Part shown: positions 7,155 through 15,439 of the stretch, one piece after another | Layout: each line of letters starts with the position of its first letter | How positions within the stretch are numbered: the stretch's first letter is position 1 | Origin: JAPLJQ01 sp037143735 | GTDB lineage: Bacteria; Desulfobacterota; Syntrophia; Syntrophales; UBA2185 | Assembly (NCBI GenBank): GCA_037143735.1 | Contig: JBAWYD010000036.1 | Coordinates: 1 to 21,007, forward strand | Reading direction: 5' to 3' | DNA length: 21,007 nt | The notes under the pieces: generated by a model | What the model saw: the letters and a program-made list of their open reading frames with translations, nothing else | Told to the model about the DNA's origin: nothing | The model's database searches: none | Position numbers and translations under genes: made by a program

Positions 7155-8117
7155 ATGATAAAGAAATTGGTTCTTGGCCTCCTTATCGGTGCCATTCTTG
7201 TTTATTTCTCCGTCAGGGGGATTCGCTTTCATGATGTAGTGGACGGATTCAAAACGGTCAAATATGCTTACATTGTTCCGCCTCTTGTGATCTTTTTTCT
7301 CATGCAGGTACTGAGATCCTGGCGCTGGGGGATCATCCTCAGCCCCCTTGGTAAAGTGGATCAGCTGTCCCTTTTTTCCGTAACAAGCGTGGGATTCCTG
7401 GCAATTGTGGCCCTTCCGGCCAGGATCGGGGAACTGGCACGGCCCTATCTGATCACTAAAAAAAGCCACATCAAAATGACCGCCGCCCTGGGAACGGTTT
7501 TTGTTGAAAGAATCTTCGACAGTCTTTCCGTGCTTTCCGTTTTTGTTTTCGTTCTGTTTTTCACACCTCTTCCCCCATGGCTGATCAGAGCGAGCCTGGT
7601 TTTTTTTCTGATCATCCTGATGATCATCACCGTCATGATTTTGTTGATTGTCAAGCGAGACGTATCCATCAGGGTGCTGAGTACTTTTTTCAACAGACTC
7701 CCGGAAAAATACGCCGTGAAATTGAATCACCTGATTAATTATTTCATTGATGGATTTGCGGTCATAACCGATGCGAAACGTTTTTTTGCTGTGATGTTAC
7801 TCTCTGCTGTTATATGGCTTATTAACGGTGCGGCCATTTATTTTATGTTCCTGGCCTTCAGTTTCTCATTACCCATAGTCGCCGCCTTTGTAGTCATGAT
7901 TATCCTCATGGTCGGCATTGCCATCCCCGCAGCGCCGGGCTTTGTCGGAAACTGGCATTACTTCTGTATTCTCGGACTTACGCTGTTCGGCATCCCCAAA
8001 GCGGATGCTCTCACATTTGCGGTCATCTACCATTTTCTTTCTATAGGAATTGTCATCTTCCTGGGATTAATCTTTCTGCCTTTCAACAAATTCTCCCTTG
8101 CCGATCTCCAGAAATAA
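7155..8117 (+). CDS. Flippase-like integral membrane protein (lysylphosphatidylglycerol synthase TM-domain family)
   Basis: This 320-residue polytopic inner-membrane protein has about eight hydrophobic spans. It matches the family formed by the membrane domain of lysylphosphatidylglycerol synthase (UPF0104/AglD type). Family marks include RSWRWG in the second span region, the conserved loop ALPARIGELARP (about residues 76-87), and the segment VERIFDSL. The C-terminal half has the recurring AIPAAPGFVGNWH pattern. Members without the soluble MprF domain are thought to move lipids or lipid-linked intermediates, or to act beside glycosyltransferases. No substrate can be inferred here, since the neighbours are a lipoprotein gene and a convergent regulator. 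The ATG at 7155 has only a weak AGGA upstream. The stop lies 8 bases from the stop of the opposing ntrX, with no obvious terminator between. Confidence 0.88.
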   Translation: MIKKLVLGLLIGAILVYFSVRGIRFHDVVDGFKTVKYAYIVPPLVIFFLMQVLRSWRWGIILSPLGKVDQLSLFSVTSVGFLAIVALPARIGELARPYLITKKSHIKMTAALGTVFVERIFDSLSVLSVFVFVLFFTPLPPWLIRASLVFFLIILMIITVMILLIVKRDVSIRVLSTFFNRLPEKYAVKLNHLINYFIDGFAVITDAKRFFAVMLLSAVIWLINGAAIYFMFLAFSFSLPIVAAFVVMIILMVGIAIPAAPGFVGNWHYFCILGLTLFGIPKADALTFAVIYHFLSIGIVIFLGLIFLPFNKFSLADLQK

Positions 8118-8125
8118 GGCATTCC

Positions 8126-9493
8126 CTATTTTGAAACATCATCCAGACCATATCTCTTTATTTTCCGATGGAGATTGCTTCGCTCCAAACCAATGGCTTC
8201 CGCTGTCTTTGAGATGTTCCCGTCACATTCCTCCAGTTTTTTCAAAATGTATCGTTTCTCAAAATCCATTTTGGCTGTGCGGAAGGAATCCTTTGCATCC
8301 CAAGATATATCAGATGCATCAGGGCTCTGATATTCTTTGACCAATGGAGGAGTATCCTTTGCAGTGATCACACAATGGGGAACCATAATGACAAGGCGTT
8401 CAATGATGTTCTTCAACTCCCTTACATTTCCAGGCCAGCTGTGCTCCATCAACATGGCCAGTGCTTCATCCTCTATCGATTTCTCCGTCTCTCTTTCCTT
8501 CAGGGCAAATTCCTGGAGAAAACGACTCACCAGACAGGGGATGTCTTCTTTTCTGTCTCTTAGTGGCAGTATTCTCAAGGGAATAACGTTGAGTCTGTAA
8601 TAAAGATCCTGACGGAACCTTCCTGCCTCCATCTCCTCTTCAAGGTTTTTGTTCGTGGCGGCCAGGACCCGAACGTCCGTGGGAATAAGCGTATTCCCCC
8701 CGACCCTTTCAAATTTTTTTTCCTGAAGTATTCTAAGGATTTTCGCTTGGGCCTTCATACTCATATCGGCTACTTCATCGAGGAAAATCGTTCCTTCATG
8801 AGCCAGATCGAACTTTCCTCTCCTTTTTTCAGTGGCACCTGTAAAGGAGCCTTTTTCATGACCGAAGAGTTCACTTTCTATCAGATCTTCCGGTATGGCT
8901 GCGCAATTGACTTCAATAAAGGGTTTACCTGTCCTCCTGCTCTGTCTGTGGATGGACCGGGCGACCAGTTCTTTTCCCGTTCCATTTTCACCCATGATTA
9001 AAATCCAGGCATTGGTCGGAGCGACGATGCTGATCATCTCCTTTAACTCTAAAATCGGTGCACTGATACCCGTAAGTTCATAATCCTGAGTGACCTTCTG
9101 TCTCAGCAGCTTATTTTCTTCTTCCAAACGAATGAGTTCAAAAACATGATTAACAACAAGAAGCACCTTTTCCAGGGACAATGGTTTTTCAATGAAATCA
9201 AAGGCACCCAGTTTTGTTGCTTTCACCGCTGTTTCGATGGTTCCGTGACCGGACATGATGATCACCCGGACCTGCGGATAACTGGACTTGATGATTTTCA
9301 AGGTTTCGATTCCGTCCATTCCGGGAAGCCATATATCAAGGAGTACAAGGCGTGGAATATCTTCCCCCAATATTTTCAGAGCCTCCTCACCACTTCCAGC
9401 GGTAAGGACCTCATACCCCTCGTCTACAAGGATGGAACCGAGGGACTGACAGATACTCTTTTCGTCATCAACAATCAGTATGGTTTTATGCAT
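8126..9493 (-). CDS. ntrX: NtrX-like sigma-54-dependent response regulator
   Basis: This is the response regulator of the adjacent sensor kinase and activates transcription with sigma-54 RNA polymerase. The 455 residues form three domains. The receiver (about 1-120) has the acidic pocket Asp9-Asp10, phospho-acceptor Asp53 in LLDIWLPGMDG, and the conserved Lys in IEKPLS. The AAA+ domain (about 145-375) has Walker A GENGTGKE, the sigma-54 contact loop as GSFTGA instead of GAFTGA, and Walker B TIFLDEVADM. The C-terminal Fis-type helix-turn-helix includes SKTAEAIGLERSNLHRKIKR. The ATG has an AGGT-type ribosome site. It lies 55 bases after the kinase on the same strand. Membership in the NtrX branch follows from the partner and overall likeness; a role in nitrogen control specifically is not shown. 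Confidence 0.9.
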   Translation of the reverse strand: MHKTILIVDDEKSICQSLGSILVDEGYEVLTAGSGEEALKILGEDIPRLVLLDIWLPGMDGIETLKIIKSSYPQVRVIIMSGHGTIETAVKATKLGAFDFIEKPLSLEKVLLVVNHVFELIRLEEENKLLRQKVTQDYELTGISAPILELKEMISIVAPTNAWILIMGENGTGKELVARSIHRQSRRTGKPFIEVNCAAIPEDLIESELFGHEKGSFTGATEKRRGKFDLAHEGTIFLDEVADMSMKAQAKILRILQEKKFERVGGNTLIPTDVRVLAATNKNLEEEMEAGRFRQDLYYRLNVIPLRILPLRDRKEDIPCLVSRFLQEFALKERETEKSIEDEALAMLMEHSWPGNVRELKNIIERLVIMVPHCVITAKDTPPLVKEYQSPDASDISWDAKDSFRTAKMDFEKRYILKKLEECDGNISKTAEAIGLERSNLHRKIKRYGLDDVSK

Positions 9494-9548
9494 ATGACCT
9501 CATGAAAATTTTTCATTCACAAGATGGTGAATGGATTTCCCCTCCCGT

Positions 9549-11774
9549 TTAAACTGAATCCGCACCTTCCGGAACGGGTAATTCAAAAGCCACAATCGTA
9601 CCTTTTGGAATGTTATCTCGTACACTGACATGGCCATGATGATCCGAAATAATCGAACTTACGATAGCAAGACCGAGACCCGTACCGGCGCTCTTCGTTG
9701 AAAAGTAGGGTTCAAACATCTTCGCCTTGTATCCATGAGGAACACCGCAACCGTTATCCGCAACTTCTATCCTGAATTTCCTGTAAGTTTTATCATAGGA
9801 GGTCTTTATGACAATCTGTCCATTCTGCTTATCCATGGCTGCAATGGCATTGTCAAGGAGATTAACCATGACTCGCTTGATCTGTTCCGCATCAATGATT
9901 ATTTCAGGGATGTCGGCCTCCAGTTGAAAATCAAACCGAATATCCTTATGGGCATCCTTAAATAGAGTAGCGGAGTCGTTGATAACGTCATTCAGATCAT
10001 GGGGGGTTGGATTGGTAGCGGGCATTTTTGCATAGCGGGAAAACGCGTTGACCAGGTTTTTCAACACCTCTACCTGATCGATAATCGTACGAGTGCATTC
10101 GTGAAAGACCTCACTATCGTCGCCCAGTTTATCACCGTATTTCTTCTGCAACCGCTGTGCTGAAAGCTGAACCGGCGTCAGGGGATTCTTGATCTCATGA
10201 GCCATTCTCCTGGCAACCTCACGCCATGCCGCCGCCCTTTCCGCCTTCTGGATTTGTGTCAGGTCCTCAAAAACCACGACCATACCCATGTAATGCCCCT
10301 CATCATCATGTATCAGGGTCGTCGTCATTAAGACGGTTAATACCCTATCTTTGAGTGCCAATTCAATTTGCTTTTCTACAAAATTTTTCCCGCTCTTCTG
10401 AAGATCCCTGAGCAACTCGTCCACAAGCGCCACGTGTTCAGGATTCAGAATAATCTGATATCTTTTATTCATAACTTTTTCAGTATTAATTTCAAGCATG
10501 TTTTCGGCCGCTTTGTTGATAATAGTGATGACGTCATTCTTATCCACAGAGACAACGCCTGCTGATACATTCCCGAGGACCGTCTCCATATACTTCCTGC
10601 GCCCCTCAAGATCGATGTTCGCCTGTTCCAGATTTTCCTTACTTTTCTTTAAATCTTTCGTCATCTTGTTGAAGGAATTAACTAAAACGCCTATTTCATC
10701 GTCGGCAACGATATCGATCTGGTGTTCAAGATCTCCCCGGGCAATTTTTTTAGTCGCTTCCGCCAGATCCTGAATGGGCACAGTAATGCCCTTGGCTAAA
10801 AATAACCCAAACCACGTTGCAGAAAAAACAATCAACAAGGTGACGATAAATAAGGTAATCATATAACTGAATTTAATGGGATTTTTAAGAAGGGAAAGTT
10901 GCTTGTACTGTTCTGAAGTTTTAGAGATAACGCCTATCTTATCAACCAGAGCTTTGGGGATGTAATAGCTGACTACGGCCACCCCGATTACCTCCGTAGG
11001 ACTGAAATGGGAATAAATGGGAGCCAGGCCACTGATTAAATCACCTGTACCCAACGGATGAACCGCAGAAATTTCCTGACCGCTGAAAACGTCTTCAAGC
11101 ATTTTGGGAGACAACGGCCCCGGCGAAATATCAGGATTATTCGGGTCCTTGACGATCAGCTTATCCTTTTGGTTATTAAAATAAATTTCTAATAATCCGA
11201 GTTTGTAAGTCCTTTGCCTCTGGTCAATCAGGGCCTTTAAATATTCCTCCCTTGTCCGGTCATAGAGACGATTTTTTGTAATGTCAGAACTGATCTGTCT
11301 GGCATAAAACTTTGCATGGTCTGACGTCTGCTGATAATAGACTTGGGCAATTTCTACCGTTTTGTTCAGGGAATCTCCAATGGTTATATTGAACCAGTTT
11401 TCTATACTGTAGGAAAGAAAGTTGACGGCAACCAAAAAAAGAATGGCCGTCGGGATAAGGGATAAACTGACGAAAGCGGCCACAAGCTTTGTCCGCAGCT
11501 TCGAACCAAGCACACCATGTCTTCTTTCGAAGATCAATTTTACAACATTTCTGACAATTAAAAAAACGAGAAGGAGAATCAGGATGATATTGATATTAAT
11601 CAGGCCGAAGACAAGAATATTGTTCGAGATGGGGACAATGGCCTCTTTTTGAGAAATACGGTTTTCAAGAAGCGTTAAAACAAAGATCACAACAATCGTT
11701 ATCACGATAATGATGCGCTCTCTCTTACGCCTTCGCAATTCCTGATGATCGATATGTTTCTGATTCCTCACCAT
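9549..11774 (-). CDS. ntrY: NtrY-like membrane sensor histidine kinase
   Basis: This is a membrane-bound sensor kinase that probably phosphorylates the NtrX-like protein encoded next to it. Of 741 residues, the N-terminus has three hydrophobic spans (about 21-36, 53-75 and 97-120). An extracytoplasmic sensing region runs to a fourth span near 302-324. A HAMP linker (about 325-380) is followed by a PAS domain starting near 395 (METVLGNVSAGVVSVD). The phospho-acceptor is His526 in RMAHEIKNPLTPVQLSAQR. ATP-binding boxes follow: N (VNLLDNAIAAM), G1 (VADNGCGVP), F (FEPYFSTK) and G2 (GTGLGLAIV). The ATG overlaps the end of the DUF4390 gene by 7 bases (ATGGTGA), so translation is likely coupled. The layout fits the NtrY family. 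The signal it senses is unknown. Confidence 0.92.
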   Translation of the reverse strand: MVRNQKHIDHQELRRRKRERIIIVITIVVIFVLTLLENRISQKEAIVPISNNILVFGLININIILILLLVFLIVRNVVKLIFERRHGVLGSKLRTKLVAAFVSLSLIPTAILFLVAVNFLSYSIENWFNITIGDSLNKTVEIAQVYYQQTSDHAKFYARQISSDITKNRLYDRTREEYLKALIDQRQRTYKLGLLEIYFNNQKDKLIVKDPNNPDISPGPLSPKMLEDVFSGQEISAVHPLGTGDLISGLAPIYSHFSPTEVIGVAVVSYYIPKALVDKIGVISKTSEQYKQLSLLKNPIKFSYMITLFIVTLLIVFSATWFGLFLAKGITVPIQDLAEATKKIARGDLEHQIDIVADDEIGVLVNSFNKMTKDLKKSKENLEQANIDLEGRRKYMETVLGNVSAGVVSVDKNDVITIINKAAENMLEINTEKVMNKRYQIILNPEHVALVDELLRDLQKSGKNFVEKQIELALKDRVLTVLMTTTLIHDDEGHYMGMVVVFEDLTQIQKAERAAAWREVARRMAHEIKNPLTPVQLSAQRLQKKYGDKLGDDSEVFHECTRTIIDQVEVLKNLVNAFSRYAKMPATNPTPHDLNDVINDSATLFKDAHKDIRFDFQLEADIPEIIIDAEQIKRVMVNLLDNAIAAMDKQNGQIVIKTSYDKTYRKFRIEVADNGCGVPHGYKAKMFEPYFSTKSAGTGLGLAIVSSIISDHHGHVSVRDNIPKGTIVAFELPVPEGADSV

Positions 11775-12376
11775 GATGAATGTACAAGATTCTGTCTATG
11801 CCAGTCCGTTTCAAAATCCCACAGGGAAACAAAGAAAAGCACATATTCCATATGCATGGGAAGACGGACCTTATCGAGTTTCGCTTTTATTTTGATGTAA
11901 TATGCTTTATCTTTCTGTAGATCCCTTACAGGAGCAACAACAGCACTATTGAGTTCCGCCATAGATTTCTTGGCACCTTCAAAATCCTGAAAACTGTATG
12001 ATTGCTTGGCTTCTGTCGAAGATACATAAAAGACCTTCTTGACATTATCATATTTAATGGTTTGCCTGACAACCACTCCGGCAATTTTTTTATCAAACCA
12101 GCCTTCGCGCTCCTGATGCAATTCCAGTATAAATGTAAAGGTCGTCGGAACACCTGCCAGAATGGCCGATTCCATCTTTTTTGTAAAACAATTCATCACC
12201 TTTGCATAAACCGTCATATGACTGGCATTATTAGTGACCAGAATATCGGTGATCATTGCATCCCTGCTATATGAGCTGAGGGGAAAAATGAGGGTAATGT
12301 AAGAGGCCAGGAAAATTGCCAAAACGAGAACCGTCTTCGGCATTCGAGAATCCTTCAGCCATTTTGGATTGTCCAA
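11768..12376 (-). CDS. DUF4390 family exported protein
   Basis: This is a secreted or membrane-anchored protein of about 202 residues that commonly precedes NtrY-type kinases in deltaproteobacteria. It has an N-terminal hydrophobic segment (VLVLAIFLASYITLIFPLSS) and then a soluble region. The ILVTNNASHMTVYAKVMNCF stretch and an ILELHQEREGWFDKKIAG segment match DUF4390 by pattern, and it ends with FFVSLWDFETDW. The start is either TTG 12376 (GGGAGAGGG upstream) or the in-frame ATG 12343 (AAGGA upstream), which would leave a cleaner signal peptide. It overlaps ntrY by 7 bases, so the three genes DUF4390-ntrY-ntrX probably form one unit. A periplasmic input role for the kinase is a reasonable inference from this coupling, but there is no direct evidence. 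Confidence 0.8.
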   Translation of the reverse strand: MDNPKWLKDSRMPKTVLVLAIFLASYITLIFPLSSYSRDAMITDILVTNNASHMTVYAKVMNCFTKKMESAILAGVPTTFTFILELHQEREGWFDKKIAGVVVRQTIKYDNVKKVFYVSSTEAKQSYSFQDFEGAKKSMAELNSAVVAPVRDLQKDKAYYIKIKAKLDKVRLPMHMEYVLFFVSLWDFETDWHRQNLVHSSW

Positions 12377-12551
12377 CGCCCTCTCCCATTCCCGTTTTTT
12401 ATGAGATATTCAAAATCTTTAACCAACTTATCAAATAACAGATTTTTTATCTGTCCTGATTTCATCGCAGGCAATACTAAGAAACTGCATGCTAAAAAGC
12501 AAGTGCTATTTGATGAAGATGAAGGGAAGAAAAAAGGAAGTGGGGTTGGAT

Positions 12552-13499
12552 TTACACACCGGAGACATGGCGGTTAACGGCGTCGAGAATTTTGAACGAT
12601 GGAATGTTCAGAGACATGCATTCCTCCGTATTAGCAATTCTTTCATAGTGGTTCACGATCTCCCAACACTCCTGACGAGCCATAAGCTCTTTCAGGAGGA
12701 GGTTATTCAATTTGTGTCCGGACTTTGAAGCCACAAAATGTCCGATGATGGGCATTCCCAAGAGGGAAAGATCGCCGATGGCATCAAGAATCTTATGTTT
12801 CACAAACTCATCCTCACACCTCAGACCATCTTTATTAATCACTCTCCGGTCATCCAAAACCACAGCATTCTTCAGAGATCCGCCCAATGCCAATCCCTTT
12901 GCCTGAAGGTATTCGACATCCTTCAAAAAACCGAATGTCCGTGCTGCACAGATATCCCTTTCATAAGCGATATCTGAAAAGGCCATCTCATACAGCTGCT
13001 GCCCGATAAGGGGGTGCTTAAAATCGATATCATACGTGATTTTGAATTCCTGTGCCGGCAACAGTACCGCCGTACCATCCCCATCGGAAACAGAGATACT
13101 TTTCTTGATTACGAGTAACTTTTTGCACTTGCCCTGCATTGTTGTGCCCACATCCTTCAACATGTTAACGAAGGGAAGGGCGCTCCCGTCCATAATCGGT
13201 ATCTCCGGGGCATCTACCTCCACAACGGCATTGTCAACCCCCATGCCGCAAAAAGCGGAAAGCAAATGTTCGACAGTTGACACCGCTACGCCATTCAACC
13301 CGATGGTTGTCGCTAACATCGTATCGCGGACATTTTGAAAGTCTGCTTTTATCCGATTGTTACTGGATAAATCCGTGCGAACAAAAACGACCCCTTCATC
13401 AATATCAGCGGGCGTTATTGTCATTTTGACTTTTCTGCCGGAGTGCAAACCGATACTTTGGCAACTGACATCTTGTTTAAGTGTTCTTTGAAGATACAT
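12552..13499 (-). CDS. lpxC: UDP-3-O-acyl-N-acetylglucosamine deacetylase
   Basis: LpxC is the zinc amidase that catalyses the committed step of lipid A synthesis. The 315-residue chain has the normal length of about 305. Visible family marks are SIGLHSGRKVKMTI near the N-terminus and VSTVEHLLSAF with Glu77 and zinc ligand His78. VDAPEIPIMDGSALPFV and ARTFGF follow. The second metal site lies in KHKILDAIGDLSLLG (His234, Asp238), and the catalytic His261 is in SGHKLNN. The ATG at 13499 has only a weak purine stretch upstream, and a stem-loop sits 13 bases before it. It is separated by 181 bases from queH upstream and by 175 bases from the DUF4390 gene downstream, so it may be transcribed alone. 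Identification is secure. Its presence shows a lipid A-containing outer membrane. Confidence 0.97.
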   Translation of the reverse strand: MYLQRTLKQDVSCQSIGLHSGRKVKMTITPADIDEGVVFVRTDLSSNNRIKADFQNVRDTMLATTIGLNGVAVSTVEHLLSAFCGMGVDNAVVEVDAPEIPIMDGSALPFVNMLKDVGTTMQGKCKKLLVIKKSISVSDGDGTAVLLPAQEFKITYDIDFKHPLIGQQLYEMAFSDIAYERDICAARTFGFLKDVEYLQAKGLALGGSLKNAVVLDDRRVINKDGLRCEDEFVKHKILDAIGDLSLLGMPIIGHFVASKSGHKLNNLLLKELMARQECWEIVNHYERIANTEECMSLNIPSFKILDAVNRHVSGV

Positions 13500-13512
13500 G
13501 TCTTAAGTCTTT

Positions 13513-13539
13513 CTGAAAGGTTGCTTTCAGGGTAGCAAC
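13513..13539 (-). promoter_or_regulatory. Alternative stem-loops in the lpxC leader
   Basis: Two inverted repeats share the same bases. CTGAAAG/CTTTCAG (13513-13519 with 13524-13530) is a perfect 7-bp stem with a 4-base loop ending 13 bases before the lpxC ATG. GTTGCT/AGCAAC (13520-13525 with 13534-13539) is a 6-bp stem with an 8-base loop. They cannot form at once. If transcription starts near 13534, only the proximal stem would be in the mRNA, close to its 5' end. Confidence 0.5.
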
Positions 13540-13540
13540 A

Positions 13541-13549
13541 AATATACCA
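13541..13549 (-). promoter_or_regulatory. Possible extended -10 promoter for lpxC
   Basis: Read on the - strand, TGG followed by TATATT fits an extended -10 element (TG-N-TATAAT), about 42 bases before the lpxC ATG. No good -35 box lies 16-18 bases upstream, which is allowed for extended -10 promoters. The predicted start point would be near 13534. Confidence 0.4.
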
Positions 13550-13680
13550 GGCCGGTGCAAGAAAAACATCACATGCGCCGAACAACACAACCATTCGATT
13601 TGCATGGGATATCTCTTGTAATCCAAGTCTGATTGAAAATGAAGAGATGATCCTTGTGTGTTATAAAAGACACAGACTGC

Positions 13681-14214
13681 TTATTGCCCTGCATAAAATC
13701 TCTCTTTCTCACTGTAGATACATCCACAATAAGATTGCCTGTACATGCCTGCCTCTTTCGACATCTTTACACCCTCTGCCCAGCCTTCCCGAAAATCATG
13801 ATAATAAAATGGAATTCCATATTCGTTCGCCAGGTTTTCCCCAATACCCTTAATCATCTCATGATCTTGATATTTGCTGTATAGAAGGGTCGATGTAAAT
13901 CCGTCATATTTTTGCGATCTGGCCAAGCGGGCCGTGTTAACCAAACGATCATAATAGCAATACCGGCATCTATCCATTTCTCGAAAGGCAACACTTCGCA
14001 GAAACTCCTCCATAGGATATTCTTCCGAATATGATAAAGACAGTTTTTCCTGAAGTGTATAGGTTTTCAGATTATCGAGGCGCTTTTTGTACTCCAGATA
14101 GGGATGGATGTTCGGATTGTAAAAGAAGCCACAGAGTTCATGCCCATCAGATTTCAATATCCTAAGAGGATATATGGTACAAGGTGCGCAACAAATATGC
14201 ATTAAAAGCTTCAT
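13681..14214 (-). CDS. queH: Epoxyqueuosine reductase QueH (DUF208)
   Basis: QueH reduces epoxyqueuosine to queuosine in the anticodon of tRNAs for Tyr, His, Asp and Asn. It is the cobalamin-independent, non-orthologous counterpart of QueG. The 177-residue protein has the cysteine sets that mark the family: HICCAPC at the N-terminus (Cys8, Cys9, Cys12), RCRYCYYDRL (Cys83, Cys86) and YRQSYCGCIYSE (Cys163, Cys165), taken to bind an iron-sulfur centre and a second metal. Also visible are FYNPNIHPYLEY and the SKYQDHE segment. The ribosome site before ATG 14214 is weak. The gene follows ruvB on the same strand after 85 bases and probably ends the yebC-ruvCAB unit. Other queuosine genes are not present in the window. 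Confidence 0.9.
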   Translation of the reverse strand: MKLLMHICCAPCTIYPLRILKSDGHELCGFFYNPNIHPYLEYKKRLDNLKTYTLQEKLSLSYSEEYPMEEFLRSVAFREMDRCRYCYYDRLVNTARLARSQKYDGFTSTLLYSKYQDHEMIKGIGENLANEYGIPFYYHDFREGWAEGVKMSKEAGMYRQSYCGCIYSEKERFYAGQ

Positions 14215-14299
14215 AACATTTAAATTTGAAATACAGATTTGAAAACGTTTTGATCATTTGGATTTTGATACCCGACACTGTTCAGTAGTAAGAATTTCT

Positions 14300-15334
14300 T
14301 TAAAAGAGGTACTTTTGTCCATCTTCCATCCACCTCCGGCCGAAATGTTCATAGGCCAGCTTCGTGGCGACCCTGCCCCTTGCCGTTCTTTGAAGATAAC
14401 CTTCCTGGATGAGAAACGGCTCATAGATATCCTCTATGGTCGTCTTTTCCTCGCCTATGGCAGATGACAGACTGTCAATTCCCACAGGGCCTCCACCGAA
14501 CTTATCAATCAAGGTGAGCAATATCTGCCGATCCATTTGGTCGAATCCCTTATGGTCCACATCAAACATCTCTAAAGCGGCATCGGTTATTTTCCCGTCA
14601 ATGAAGCCATCTCCCCGGACCTGAGCAAAATCTCTAACCCTTCTTAACAGTCTGTTGGCAACCCGGGGCGTTCCCCGGGAACGCCGGGCCATTTCTTCCG
14701 CTCCCTCATGATCGATACCGACACACAGGATGTTGGCCGATCTTTTAATGATAACAGAAAGCTCTGCAGGTGTATAAAATTCAAGCCTGAAACTCATACC
14801 GAAGCGGTCACGAAGGGGAGACGTCAGAAGTCCAGCCCTCGTGGTTGCACCAATCAGAGTAAATTTCGGTATCTCCAACTTCATTGAACGTGCCGAGGGA
14901 CCCTGTCCAATAAGAATATCGATATGGTAATCTTCCATAGCCGGGTACAAAATCTCCTCAACGACATGGGAGAGTCTGTGAATCTCGTCAATGAAAAGGA
15001 CGTCTTGTTCGTGCAGATTTGTCAGGATTGCCGCCAGATCGCCAGGCCTTTCGATGACGGGTCCTGACGTCACCTTGATATCAACACCCATTTCTCTGGC
15101 CATAATGTATGCGAGGGTAGTTTTACCAAGCCCTGGCGGACCATAGAAAAGAACGTGATCAAGGGCATCCTGTCTCTGTCTTGCGGCTTCGATAAATATG
15201 GAAAGATTTTCTTTTATCTTTTCCTGTCCGATGTACTCGCCAAGGGTTCTGGGCCGGAGAGTTAATTCAAAGCCACCATCTCCTTCGATGCGTGCAGGAC
15301 TTATCAACGAATCTTTCACTTCCATGTCATTCAA
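14300..15334 (-). CDS. ruvB: Holliday junction branch migration ATPase RuvB
   Basis: RuvB is the hexameric AAA+ motor that, with RuvA, drives branch migration of Holliday junctions. The 344-residue product has the normal length. The N-terminal segment LRPRTLGEYIGQEKIKENL is typical. Walker A is GPPGLGKTTLA with Lys71-Thr72, Walker B is LFIDEIHRL with Asp116-Glu117, and the sensor region is TLIGATTRAGLL. The arginine-rich SRGTPRVANRLLRRVRDFA and a C-terminal winged helix ending in RTARGRVAT follow. The start is TTG 15334 or the in-frame ATG 15325; a GAGA-type site is better placed for the TTG. A gap of 105 bases separates it from ruvA upstream, longer than elsewhere in this block, with no promoter or terminator I can defend. 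Confidence 0.97.
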   Translation of the reverse strand: MNDMEVKDSLISPARIEGDGGFELTLRPRTLGEYIGQEKIKENLSIFIEAARQRQDALDHVLFYGPPGLGKTTLAYIMAREMGVDIKVTSGPVIERPGDLAAILTNLHEQDVLFIDEIHRLSHVVEEILYPAMEDYHIDILIGQGPSARSMKLEIPKFTLIGATTRAGLLTSPLRDRFGMSFRLEFYTPAELSVIIKRSANILCVGIDHEGAEEMARRSRGTPRVANRLLRRVRDFAQVRGDGFIDGKITDAALEMFDVDHKGFDQMDRQILLTLIDKFGGGPVGIDSLSSAIGEEKTTIEDIYEPFLIQEGYLQRTARGRVATKLAYEHFGRRWMEDGQKYLF

Positions 15335-15439
15335 TATCCGTCTCTATACATAAAGCGCCCAACAGGATGGGGCATGCGGGACACATTCTCGTCCAGTGAT
15401 TACATCCAGAATACCTGTTTCTGCCTGTTAAACCGAATG

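Noticed and set aside
7125..7730. 201-codon ORF on the - strand opposite the flippase-like gene
   Set aside because: It is the antisense of a clear membrane protein, rich in His, Gln, Asn and Lys as expected for the complement of hydrophobic codons, with no family likeness.
12438..12454. Inverted repeat ACAGAT/ATCTGT between lpxC and the DUF4390 gene as a terminator
   Set aside because: The stem is only 6 bp and AT-rich, and no clean T-run follows on the - strand. The rest of that 175-base gap shows no convincing promoter either.
12489..12728. 79-codon ORF on the + strand overlapping the 3' end of lpxC
   Set aside because: Mostly antisense to the conserved lpxC C-terminus, with no convincing ribosome site or family pattern.
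13656..13675. Possible terminator after queH (TGTGT/ACACA)
   Set aside because: A short AT-rich stem without a T-run on the - strand.
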